Assembly (NCBI GenBank): GCA_003153775.1
Contig: PMBI01000058.1
Span: 1-43,717 of the forward strand
Length of the DNA stretch: 43,717 bases
Source of the DNA: Syntrophaceae bacterium
Lineage (GTDB): Bacteria; Desulfobacterota; Syntrophia; Syntrophales; UBA2185
Direction of reading: 5' to 3'
A program made the position numbers and the translations under genes. How positions within the stretch are numbered: position 1 is the first letter of the stretch; each line of letters begins with the position of its first letter. Below the pieces are notes generated by a model. It ran no database searches. It was not told where the DNA came from and saw only the letters and a list, made by a program, of their open reading frames with translations. Positions 1-7,276 of the stretch are shown here, in pieces.

Positions 1-54
1 ACCCGAGTTACCGGCGTGAAAGGCCGGTGTCCTAGGCCTCTAGACGATGGGGAC
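1..54 (-). tRNA. tRNA-Glu (UUC), 3' part outside window
   Basis: Read on the minus strand, the sequence begins GTCCCC at position 54. It carries a D-arm with CGTCTAGAGG and an anticodon stem CCGGC/GCCGG closing the loop CTTTCAC, so the anticodon is TTC (glutamate). This matches the usual bacterial tRNA-Glu pattern. The T-arm, acceptor 3' strand and any CCA lie to the left of the window, so the gene is cut by the edge and is not necessarily defective. Confidence 0.93.
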
Positions 55-145
55 GTGCAGTGCGGAAGAAATCGTTTAGGAATCGTGCTTTTTATCGTAT
101 TGTTGACGAAAAAGTCAAGCAACAAATAATGGATCAAGAAATAAG

Positions 146-183
146 ATTGCCCCGTCGGTTCCCTTCTCGCAATGACGGGCAAT
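146..183. repeat. Imperfect palindromic intergenic repeat (CGCAATGACG type)
   Basis: The ends ATTGCCCCGTC and GACGGGCAAT form an imperfect inverted repeat around a short centre containing TTCTCGCAATGACG. This resembles a class of short palindromic intergenic elements seen scattered in many environmental bacterial genomes. Only this copy was seen in the window, so its repeat status rests on that resemblance. Confidence 0.5.
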
Positions 184-189
184 AGGAAA

Positions 190-207
190 GCAGACCTGAA
201 GGTCTGC
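190..207. repeat. Perfect hairpin GCAGACC/GGTCTGC
   Basis: A 7-bp perfect stem (GCAGACC with GGTCTGC) closes a TGAA tetraloop and is followed by ACTACA. No T tract follows, so a simple intrinsic terminator is unlikely. It looks like another small intergenic palindromic element lying between two others. Confidence 0.5.
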
Positions 208-214
208 ACTACAT

Positions 215-253
215 GCCAAGTTTAAGATTTCTCCCTCCGGTCGAAATGACAAT
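215..253. repeat. Dispersed repeat, copy 1 (AGATTTCTC...CGAAATGACAAT)
   Basis: The core AAGATTTCTC, then a variable centre, then TCGAAATGACAAT recurs at 2490-2522 on the other side of the helicase gene, in the same orientation. The two copies differ in the centre and by a short insertion (GCCAAGTTTAAG versus GCCAAG). The type resembles known AGATTTCTC-GAAATGACA intergenic repeats. Confidence 0.65.
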
Positions 254-260
254 AGTCCAT

Positions 261-2342
261 TTATTCAAAAATAACCGGCTCCTTGAGAATGGATTCCCGC
301 GCCGTGGCTGCAAGCGCCGCCACCTGCGGATGCGTCTCTTTGAGATTCCTGAGCTGCCATAGGTTGTCGGCCGTCCGGAGGACAAGCATCGCCATGTCTC
401 CATCGGAGATCCCGGCAGATTCGATAATTTCGTCCCAGTCAACTCCTCTTGCCCAATCGTAGATAACCGAAGACGTCCACAGATAGAGAGGGGATACGCG
501 AAACCCGGAAGCCTCCATGCGCTCCGCGAGCGGCTGCAACGTCGTAACTATCCGGCTGTAGCATCGCGTCAGTTTGCGCGGCATGGTCTTGCTCGTCATT
601 CTGATATTGTCGTCGCCGTCGTAGACGAAAGGAGCGAGCGCCGCCGCGAGGAGGTGTTCATCATCCGTCGGGAATATGTTGCGCTTCAGAGATTCAGCAA
701 TCAGGATGGGTTGATCCAGCCTCAATTTGGATGCCCACATGCCGTTTTCCGTGAGCCTGTCATTCTCATCAACAAATCTTTCCGCCTTGAGAAAGGAGAG
801 ATGCCTCTGGAAGTCGTCCCACAGGCCTATGCTATGGTCCTCTGAGCTTCCCGCTTTTGTCATCCGCGCATGCTGATACATGGCAAAAGAATTTTCAAAG
901 ATCTTCCTTATATCTTCCGGGGTCTGCGAGAGAAGGAGATTCAGGACCATGGAAAAATCGTTCTTTATCTGGCTCAAAATATCTTCCGGCCTCTTGAAGA
1001 GAAGGCGGCGTATGTGTTCCAAATCCATGAATCTCCCGGGAACGACGAGCAGGAAGCCTATCTTGTCCACGCCCCGTCTTCCGGCCCTTCCTGTCATCTG
1101 GTGGAATTCGGTGCCCTTCAAAGGGCTGAAGTCGTGGCCGTTGAAGAGATCTGAATTGAAAAGCACGATTGTTCTTGCCGGGAAATTAACGCCAGCCGCT
1201 ACGGTGGAGGTGGCAAAGATCGCCTGGAGGTTCCCGCTTTTCATCATCGTCTCTACAAGGAATTTCCAGGAGGGGAGTTGTCCCGCATGATGGGAAGCGA
1301 CCCTTGCAGTCGTCAGATAGTGGAGCTGCTTGTGATTCTCCAGATAGGGGAAACGTGAGAGGGTCTCTTCGAGGGTGTAATGGAAAGAATCATCTTTGTC
1401 ATCGTCCGGGAGCCTCCCGCAGGCGTTCAGGGCCGCATCGCACTCAGCTCTGGACTTAAGAAAAAAGATGGCCGGCAGGAGCTGGTATTTTCCGAGGGTC
1501 CTGATGATATCACCGAAAGGGGGAGCTTGCCTGCCATGCGGCATTCTCCTTTGCTTATCCCTGAAAAATTCGTTGACCTTGCCGTAGAGTCTTTTCTTTT
1601 CGAGGTACGGCATGATGCGCCCGGAAGGGTGGAAAAAAAGCGGATAGAGAGGAACCGGTCTCTTCTCTTCCCTGATGACAACGCATTCCTTCCCTCTTAT
1701 CGTGGAGAGCCATTGGGCGATCTCATCGCCGTTTCCTATTGTAGCGGAGAGCAGAAGCAGGTTTATCCTGGCGGGGAGGTAGATCATGACCTCCTCCCAG
1801 ACGACGCCCCGGTCCGCATCTCCCAGGAAATGGGCCTCGTCGAGAATGACGAGATCACAGTTTAAGTCTTCCCCGCTGTGCATCACATCATAGAGCTGAT
1901 TTCTCAGGATTTCCGTAGTCCCGACCATTATCGGAGCGGCAGTGTTTTCCTTGGTGTCGCCCGTCAAGATGCCGACGTTCCGGCTCTCGAACTGAAGTCC
2001 GAATTCCACCCATTTGGCATTGGTCAGCGCCTTCAGTGGGGAAGCATACCAGCATCTTCCGCCGCCACTGAAGACAGACATAATCGCCTGTTCCGCGACC
2101 CAGGTCTTCCCGGAGCCGGTAGGCGCAATTACGAGACAGTCGGTCCTTCTCACCGCTTCCAGCGCGCGGAGTTGAAAGATGTCCGGGGCAAAAGGCGTGG
2201 AGACGGGCCTTCCGATTCTTGCAAATATGCCTTTCAGCACTGGCTCGGCATCGGCCTGCAATTTTGCATGTTCACGGGGTTTGTTTTTTCTGCGAAACTT
2301 ATTTTTTTTGTCGAACCGTTTCGGGCGGCGGTGCTGCTGCAT
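261..2342 (-). CDS. Ski2-like DEAH-box helicase
   Basis: A 693-residue superfamily 2 helicase. Visible motifs are Walker A APTGSGKT (Lys79), motif Ia ASPLKALTNAK, the DEAH box at residues 168-171, motif III LLLSATI, motif V TSTVAAGVNFPART and motif VI HQMTGRAGRRG. The motif spacing and wording match the Ski2/Mtr4/Hel308 group, which unwinds RNA or DNA with ATP. The first 30 residues are strongly basic and may bind nucleic acid. The C-terminal 200 residues look like a short helical domain without the large Mtr4 arch. The gene stands alone between two copies of one dispersed repeat and opposite ptsP. The start is the first ATG; a GGAG lies rather far upstream (about 16 nt). The substrate cannot be told from sequence. 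Confidence 0.9.
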   Translation of the reverse strand: MQQHRRPKRFDKKNKFRRKNKPREHAKLQADAEPVLKGIFARIGRPVSTPFAPDIFQLRALEAVRRTDCLVIAPTGSGKTWVAEQAIMSVFSGGGRCWYASPLKALTNAKWVEFGLQFESRNVGILTGDTKENTAAPIMVGTTEILRNQLYDVMHSGEDLNCDLVILDEAHFLGDADRGVVWEEVMIYLPARINLLLLSATIGNGDEIAQWLSTIRGKECVVIREEKRPVPLYPLFFHPSGRIMPYLEKKRLYGKVNEFFRDKQRRMPHGRQAPPFGDIIRTLGKYQLLPAIFFLKSRAECDAALNACGRLPDDDKDDSFHYTLEETLSRFPYLENHKQLHYLTTARVASHHAGQLPSWKFLVETMMKSGNLQAIFATSTVAAGVNFPARTIVLFNSDLFNGHDFSPLKGTEFHQMTGRAGRRGVDKIGFLLVVPGRFMDLEHIRRLLFKRPEDILSQIKNDFSMVLNLLLSQTPEDIRKIFENSFAMYQHARMTKAGSSEDHSIGLWDDFQRHLSFLKAERFVDENDRLTENGMWASKLRLDQPILIAESLKRNIFPTDDEHLLAAALAPFVYDGDDNIRMTSKTMPRKLTRCYSRIVTTLQPLAERMEASGFRVSPLYLWTSSVIYDWARGVDWDEIIESAGISDGDMAMLVLRTADNLWQLRNLKETHPQVAALAATARESILKEPVIFE

Positions 2343-2489
2343 AGAGATCGGTCGCTTTCTCCATTCAATGCTCTGTCCTTTTTTGTACCACGAATAGACT
2401 GTACGGTAAAGAACTGCTTGATTGCCGGTAGGAAGTACTAAGCCCAGTCCTCGCAGATGCGTGGTGTAATATCTTTAGTTTTGCCTCTT

Positions 2490-2522
2490 GCCAAGATTTC
2501 TCTCTACGTTCGAAATGACAAT
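2490..2522. repeat. Dispersed repeat, copy 2 (AGATTTCTC...CGAAATGACAAT)
   Basis: Same orientation and same flanks (GCCAAG, AGATTTCTC, TTCGAAATGACAAT) as the copy at 215-253. The centre differs (TCTACG instead of CCTCCGG), which suggests divergence of two old copies rather than a recent duplication. Confidence 0.65.
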
Positions 2523-2652
2523 CGTATGTGGAAATTTCCGAACTATGACATAAATACGTAACCGAATTTATGAACCAGTGTATTCAGCTTCCAATTCAAA
2601 AGTGATTGTTAGATACAGAAATTCATGGTACTTTGCACTGTAAAGAATAAAA

Positions 2653-2666
2653 GGGTCTTGAGACCC
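2653..2666 (+). promoter_or_regulatory. Perfect hairpin just upstream of the ptsP ribosome binding site
   Basis: GGGTCT and AGACCC form a perfect 6-bp stem around TG. It ends 4 bases before the AGGGG ribosome binding site of ptsP. In the mRNA it could affect initiation, or it could be an operator or a repeat remnant. There is no T tract. Confidence 0.35.
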
Positions 2667-2686
2667 GCTTAGGGGATGTCTGAAGC

Positions 2687-5053
2687 ATGGCAGGACGCGC
2701 ATTTGGGCAAAGAGACATAACCATCATCGAAGATGTAGGCAGGATCATCAGCGGTTCGAGCGGCCCGGCGGATACGCTTCAAGGGATTGTCCGACTCATT
2801 GCCGACAAATTCGCTGTAGACGTCTGCTCCATCTATGTACTTGAGGAGGACAAAGACCGCCTGTCTCTTGCCGCAACCGTCGGATTGAACGAGGACATGG
2901 TAGGCAGGATATACATGGGTCTCGATGAGGGCCTTACGGGCCTTGTTCTCAAGAGGATGAGAGCTCTTTTCGTGAAAGATCCCGCCAGCCATCCGAGATA
3001 CAAGTATTTCGAGGGCAGCGGCGAAGAGAGGTATCACAGTTTCCTCGGCCTTCCCCTCATTTACCACGGCGAGGCGCTGGGAGTTCTCGTTATTCAAACT
3101 GCGGATGAGGAAGCCATAAGCGAATCCGATATCGTCATATTTTCCACGGTCGCGTCACAGATAGCGGGCGTGGCGGCGTATGCCAATCTCTTGAGGGATA
3201 TTAAAGAAAAGACCGGGCAGGCGGACGAGCCGGCGGATGCGGTTTCAGGCCCGGAGCAGGGGAGGGCAAAGAGCGCTGCGAAAAAGGATATATTAAGGGG
3301 TGTGCCTGTATCCCCCGGAGTCGGAGACGGGCATGTACACTACCTCCGGGAGGCAATAGGATTTTCCGATGTTTATTATCGTGAAGCCGATGATGTGGAT
3401 CGTGAAATCAGCAGGTTTGAAAATGCGCTCAAACGTTCCGAAGCGCAGGTCGAGCGTCTGTGCGGCGATGTCAGGTCTGAAGTTTCCCCGGGGGATGAAG
3501 ACATCCTGCGCACACATCTCAAGTATCTGCATGACCGCGGCCTGAGAGACAAGATCATCGTAAAGATCAGGGAGAAGAATGCAGCCGAGTATGCACTCAA
3601 GGAAGTGATCCTGGACTACGTGAGGCAGTTTTCGAGGATGAAGGACACCTATCTCCGCGAGAGGGGGTTTGATATTGAAAACGTGGGAAAAAGGATATTG
3701 CAGAATCTTCTTGGCTTCGAAGATGAGGCCCCCAAGAGGTTTGCAGAAAAGACGATCGTCATTGCATCGAGCATATCTCCCGGTGAATTGATCAATCTCC
3801 GGCAGGAAAACCTGAAAGGCATCATCGTATCTAAAGGCGGTGTCGCGTCCCACGTGGCAATTCTTGCGAGGTCCTTTGAGATGCCCATGGTCATTGTATC
3901 GAGGGCGCTCCTCAGGGAAATACAGGAGCATGACCCGTTGATTGTTGACGGCACGTCGGGTGTCATCTATCACGAGCCGTCGGAAATGATCGTACGGGAA
4001 TATCAGCGGCTCGAAGAGGAAAAGGCGAGGCAGTATGGAAGGCTGGAAGCCATAAGGGAGGCGAAGGCGCAAACGCCTGACGGCTTTGAAGTCAGGCTCG
4101 GCGCAAACATCAGTCTGCTTTCCGATTTTGAACTCGTGGATAAATACGGTGCAGACCATATCGGCCTTTACAGAACCGAGTTTCCCTTCCTTGTGAGGGA
4201 GCGCTTTCCCTCGGAAAGTGAGCAGGTGGACCTTTACCGGCGTGTGCTTGCCGCTGCCAAGGGGAAAGATGTTACCATGCGTACCCTCGATGTGGGAGGC
4301 GATAAATTCCTCTCCTATCTGGACTATCCGAAAGAAGATAACCCTTTCTTAGGCTGGAGGTCTATCCGGGTGTCCCTTGAGCTCAGGGATGTCTTCAGGG
4401 ATCAGATACGCGCGATGCTGCGGGCATCGGCATTTGGTCATCTGAAAATCCTGTTTCCCATGATTTCTTCAGTGAAAGAAATAAAAGATACTCTGTCAAT
4501 CGTAGCAGAGGAAAAGTCAGGCCTGCGTGGTAAAGGCATAGCCTTTGATGAAAGAATAAAAGTGGGTCTCCTTCTCGAAGTGCCTGCAGCCGCTGTCATC
4601 CTGGAAAAGCTGCTCAGGTACGTGGATTTCGTCAGCGTCGGCACCAATGACCTCATCCAGTTTGTCCTTGCCGTGGACAGGAATAATCAAAAAGTTGCGC
4701 CCATATATAATCCCCTTCATCCCGCCGTGATTTCCACCATCCGGGACATTGCTTCGGTATGCAGGAAAAATGACAAGCCGATGGTCATCTGCGGTGAAGC
4801 GGCGTCAAATCCTAAGTGCGCTTACCTTTACTTGGCGATGGGGATCGAGCAGCTGAGCATGAATGCACCCTCAGTGCCTATCATCAAGCACCTCATGAGA
4901 CAAGTGAGACTCGCGGATGCGAAAGATGTTTTGGCGGATGCGCTGTCCATGGAGGATGCCGATGAGATAGAGGCGCTGGTGGATGAGCGTGTTGCTCCGG
5001 TGTTAAACGACTTGAATGAAGGTGCAGCCGTAACAATTACAGGCAGAGCCTGA
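2687..5053 (+). CDS. ptsP: GAF-fused PTS enzyme I (PtsP, nitrogen PTS type)
   Basis: A 788-residue protein that transfers phosphate from phosphoenolpyruvate to an HPr-type carrier. Residues 1-170 form a GAF sensor domain. After an alanine-rich linker comes the enzyme I N-domain (from about RGVPVSPG, residue 205). The swivelling phosphohistidine motif follows (KGGVASHVAILARS, His389), then the C-terminal PEP-binding barrel with VGLLLEVPAA, VGTNDLIQF and MVICGEAAS (Cys702 matches the enzyme I catalytic cysteine). GAF plus enzyme I is the PtsP architecture used for regulation rather than sugar uptake. No HPr (ptsO) or EIIA(Ntr) gene is in the window, so its partner is elsewhere. The start ATG has AGGGG 11 bases upstream. 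Confidence 0.93.
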   Translation: MAGRAFGQRDITIIEDVGRIISGSSGPADTLQGIVRLIADKFAVDVCSIYVLEEDKDRLSLAATVGLNEDMVGRIYMGLDEGLTGLVLKRMRALFVKDPASHPRYKYFEGSGEERYHSFLGLPLIYHGEALGVLVIQTADEEAISESDIVIFSTVASQIAGVAAYANLLRDIKEKTGQADEPADAVSGPEQGRAKSAAKKDILRGVPVSPGVGDGHVHYLREAIGFSDVYYREADDVDREISRFENALKRSEAQVERLCGDVRSEVSPGDEDILRTHLKYLHDRGLRDKIIVKIREKNAAEYALKEVILDYVRQFSRMKDTYLRERGFDIENVGKRILQNLLGFEDEAPKRFAEKTIVIASSISPGELINLRQENLKGIIVSKGGVASHVAILARSFEMPMVIVSRALLREIQEHDPLIVDGTSGVIYHEPSEMIVREYQRLEEEKARQYGRLEAIREAKAQTPDGFEVRLGANISLLSDFELVDKYGADHIGLYRTEFPFLVRERFPSESEQVDLYRRVLAAAKGKDVTMRTLDVGGDKFLSYLDYPKEDNPFLGWRSIRVSLELRDVFRDQIRAMLRASAFGHLKILFPMISSVKEIKDTLSIVAEEKSGLRGKGIAFDERIKVGLLLEVPAAAVILEKLLRYVDFVSVGTNDLIQFVLAVDRNNQKVAPIYNPLHPAVISTIRDIASVCRKNDKPMVICGEAASNPKCAYLYLAMGIEQLSMNAPSVPIIKHLMRQVRLADAKDVLADALSMEDADEIEALVDERVAPVLNDLNEGAAVTITGRA

Positions 5054-5102
5054 GAGCGCAGGGTTCTGAAAATCACACTGTTCGAGGCGTCCCGCCGTCC
5101 AT

Positions 5103-5642
5103 CTACTGCTTCGAAGCTTCCTTTTCGCAGGTCATGAAGTTTGACAGGCAGGAAGATACATTCCCGACCAGTTTTTCCAGCAGACCCGTATCCATACCCG
5201 GCTGGTAGCGCAGATTCGAAAAGTCTCCGAGATTTATGCTGCCGATAATCTCTCCGTTGACGATTATGGGGGCAATGGCGATGGACTTGATAAAGAATTT
5301 CTTCTTGCGCGGGAGAAGTTTGTAAAAAGGTCTGAGATCGTTGTTTACGAGTACAGGCGTTGTGCTTTCGCCGATGATGTTCAGGAAGGTGGCGCGGTCT
5401 ATGATGTTGAGACGTTCCTTGATAATATGCGATGACCGGAGCTGCTGAATCAGGCTTGCAAAACTGGTTTCCGCGGCGACAGATATCCACACGAACGGGA
5501 TGCTGAATTCTTCCTGAATCTGCAGAAGAATTTTTTCAAAAAGGTCTTTGGCGTTGAGGAAGGATGGGAGGTGTTTCTCGATCTTGTTTATCTTTTTTGC
5601 TATCTCTTCGTTAGTCTTCAAGATGTCCGCATGTTCGTCCAT
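5103..5642 (-). CDS. GAF-like/DUF484-type sensor protein
   Basis: A 179-residue soluble protein. The N-terminal 40 residues are helical and coiled-coil-like (NEEIAKKINKIEKHL). The rest resembles a GAF fold of the DUF484 type, with a late segment PGMDTGLLEKLVGNVSSCLS that matches the conserved end of that family. The start was placed at ATG 5642 because AAGGAG lies 8 bases upstream; a longer reading would overlap the exonuclease gene. It follows xthA by 16 bp and shares its promoter. The ligand is unknown. Its 3' end faces ptsP, another GAF protein, across a 49-bp convergent gap with no clear terminator. Confidence 0.7.
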   Translation of the reverse strand: MDEHADILKTNEEIAKKINKIEKHLPSFLNAKDLFEKILLQIQEEFSIPFVWISVAAETSFASLIQQLRSSHIIKERLNIIDRATFLNIIGESTTPVLVNNDLRPFYKLLPRKKKFFIKSIAIAPIIVNGEIIGSINLGDFSNLRYQPGMDTGLLEKLVGNVSSCLSNFMTCEKEASKQ

Positions 5643-5658
5643 TAAATTATCTCCTTCC

Positions 5659-6444
5659 TCATAGCTTGAATTCGGCGACAACGACAGTATGATCCGATGG
5701 CTTTTCTGCAAGCCTCGGTTTCATGTCAATCCTGCAATCTGTTGATTTGCCAGCCAGGGGCTTTGTCGCTAAGATGTGGTCTACCCGCCAGCCGAGGCCG
5801 CGCTCGACTGATTTCGGCACCCGGTAATCGAAGAAGGTGTAGTGACTTCCTTCATCGGGGTGAAATTTTCTGAAGAGATCGAGAAAGCCCCATGACTTCA
5901 CGAGATCGAAGGCCTCCCGCACCTCCGGTGCAAAACAGACATGGCCCACGAGCCTCTTGGGATTATGCACGTCTATAGCCTCCGGCGCCACGTTGAGGTC
6001 TCCGCACCAGATCAAGGGCTTTGCGGATGAATAAGATTTTTTGAGAAGCGCTGTGAGCCGTTTGAACCATTTGAGTTTGTAAGCAAAGTGTTCGCTCGTG
6101 AGCTCGCGCCCCTGGGGGACATACGTGTTTAACACGGGTATGCCGGAAAACACGCCCCGGATCAGGCGGTCTTGATCGGGTGTGCCGCCGTCATCAAGAC
6201 CGAAGTGGACACCCTCCGGTTTTTCGACGGATGCCACGGCCACGCCGCTGTAGCCCTTGTCTCCCCTGAAGATCACATGGTAGCCGGCGTCTTCAAACTC
6301 ACGGGCCGGAAAATTCTTGTCGTCAACCTTGGTCTCCTGCATACAAAAGACATCCGGGCGGTTTGCCTTGAGCCACGGTATGACGATGTGGAGACGCGAG
6401 CGGATGGAATTCACATTGTAGGTGGCGATTCTGAATCTTCTCAT
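5659..6444 (-). CDS. xthA: Exodeoxyribonuclease III family AP endonuclease
   Basis: A 261-residue member of the exonuclease III/APE1 family, which cuts DNA 5' of abasic sites and removes 3' blocking groups in base excision repair. Visible family motifs are the start [13 protein letters not shown], the metal-binding QETK, NTYVPQG (tyrosine of the active site), CGDLNVAP (catalytic Asp and Asn), WRVDHILAT and the last active-site motif [10 protein letters not shown]. The length is normal (E. coli 268). It is the first gene after a near-consensus promoter. The start ATG has no clear Shine-Dalgarno site. Confidence 0.95.
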   Translation of the reverse strand: MRRFRIATYNVNSIRSRLHIVIPWLKANRPDVFCMQETKVDDKNFPAREFEDAGYHVIFRGDKGYSGVAVASVEKPEGVHFGLDDGGTPDQDRLIRGVFSGIPVLNTYVPQGRELTSEHFAYKLKWFKRLTALLKKSYSSAKPLIWCGDLNVAPEAIDVHNPKRLVGHVCFAPEVREAFDLVKSWGFLDLFRKFHPDEGSHYTFFDYRVPKSVERGLGWRVDHILATKPLAGKSTDCRIDMKPRLAEKPSDHTVVVAEFKL

Positions 6445-6481
6445 GGCATCTATTTATCAAGGATAAGTTACGGTTTGAACA

Positions 6482-6510
6482 ACTATAAGAAAAACGGTTC
6501 CGGCTGTCAA
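6482..6510 (-). promoter_or_regulatory. Sigma-70 promoter of xthA-DUF484
   Basis: On the minus strand TTGACA (6510-6505) and TATAGT (6487-6482) are separated by exactly 17 bp. This is a near-perfect housekeeping promoter 37 bp before the xthA start. The hexamers and spacing are the same as at the dcw promoter (26415-26443). Confidence 0.8.
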
Positions 6511-6543
6511 TATGAAACGGGCCGTATCTCTTGCCGCGGCCAT

Positions 6544-7233
6544 TTATTGGGCGGCCTTGTGATAACCGGCCTTGACGGCCTCGTCTTCCGAGTTAAATAT
6601 GACGCGGTGATTTTCGAGAACTTTGTCATAGAATTTCATTCCCGGAAGATGATAGCGCTTGCTGTCGCGATTTCCGATTACCTTGACCTTGTTTTCATCT
6701 GTACTATGCGCGGCGGCCTCCGATGTTACGACTTCCACCTTGGCCCACGTCTTTCTCGGATTGAGCGAGTAGGCCTTGCTCTTATCCTTTATGGCCTGCT
6801 TGCGGTTTCCGAGTTTGTGATAGGCAATTCCCCGATGGTAATAAGCCATGGCCAGCTTGGGATTCAGTTCGATGGCCTTGGTGCAGTCGTCAATTTCCTG
6901 CTCATAATTGCCCAACTCCCCGTAAGCGACGCCGCGATTATTGAAGGCAACAGCGTCCTTAGGATTTATCTGCAGGGCCTTGGTGCTGTCCTCAATCTGC
7001 TGTTTGTAGTTTCCCGTCTGGCCGTAGGCGGCGCCTCTGTTATTATATGCGACCGCATCCTTGGGATTGAGCTCTATCGCCTTGTTGAAGGCTTCTATCG
7101 CTTCGTTATACTTTCCCTCCATGACGAGGGCCACACCTTTTTCGACCCAGCTTGAAGTCTTAACGTCTGCGGCCGAGGCAGTTGCGCAAATAAGACAGAT
7201 GCTGCAAATGATGTATATGGCCATCCTCTTCAT
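6544..7233 (-). CDS. Exported TPR protein with Ada-like C-terminal tail
   Basis: A 229-residue protein with a signal peptide (MKRMAIYIICSICLICATASA). Four tetratricopeptide repeats follow, with a clear 34-residue rhythm (AVAYNNRGAAYGQTGNY, AVAFNNRGVAYGELGNY, AMAYYHRGIAYHKLGNR). The last 45 residues (GNRDSKRYHLPGMKFYDKV to SEDEAVKAGYHKA) look like the small domain related to the Ada metal-binding domain. However, the cysteine expected after YHLPG is methionine, so metal binding is doubtful. ATG 7233 was chosen because GGAGGGGG sits just before it; an in-frame TTG at 7248 would overlap that site. It lies 43 bp after the radical SAM gene and is probably co-transcribed. TPRs suggest a periplasmic scaffold; the partner is unknown. 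Confidence 0.75.
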   Translation of the reverse strand: MKRMAIYIICSICLICATASAADVKTSSWVEKGVALVMEGKYNEAIEAFNKAIELNPKDAVAYNNRGAAYGQTGNYKQQIEDSTKALQINPKDAVAFNNRGVAYGELGNYEQEIDDCTKAIELNPKLAMAYYHRGIAYHKLGNRKQAIKDKSKAYSLNPRKTWAKVEVVTSEAAAHSTDENKVKVIGNRDSKRYHLPGMKFYDKVLENHRVIFNSEDEAVKAGYHKAAQ

Positions 7234-7276
7234 GGAATCCCCCTCCAAGCCCGGTTGGTTTCTGCGAAAAGTACGG

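Larger units (their letters stand above)
2343..2686. other. Divergent intergenic region helicase/ptsP
   Basis: This 344-bp stretch separates two divergent genes and must hold both promoters, but none stands out. A weak candidate for ptsP is TTGTTA, 17 bp, then TACTTT around 2607-2635. It also contains the second copy of the dispersed repeat and a perfect hairpin just before the ptsP ribosome binding site. No coding potential was recognised. Confidence 0.6.

Noticed and set aside
3293-4159. 288-codon ORF on the minus strand inside ptsP
   Set aside because: It lies fully antisense to the conserved enzyme I region, has no recognisable product and is explained by codon bias of ptsP.
6172-7155. 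327-codon plus-strand ORF across xthA and the TPR gene
   Set aside because: Antisense to two well-supported genes and the promoter between them; its translation resembles no protein family.
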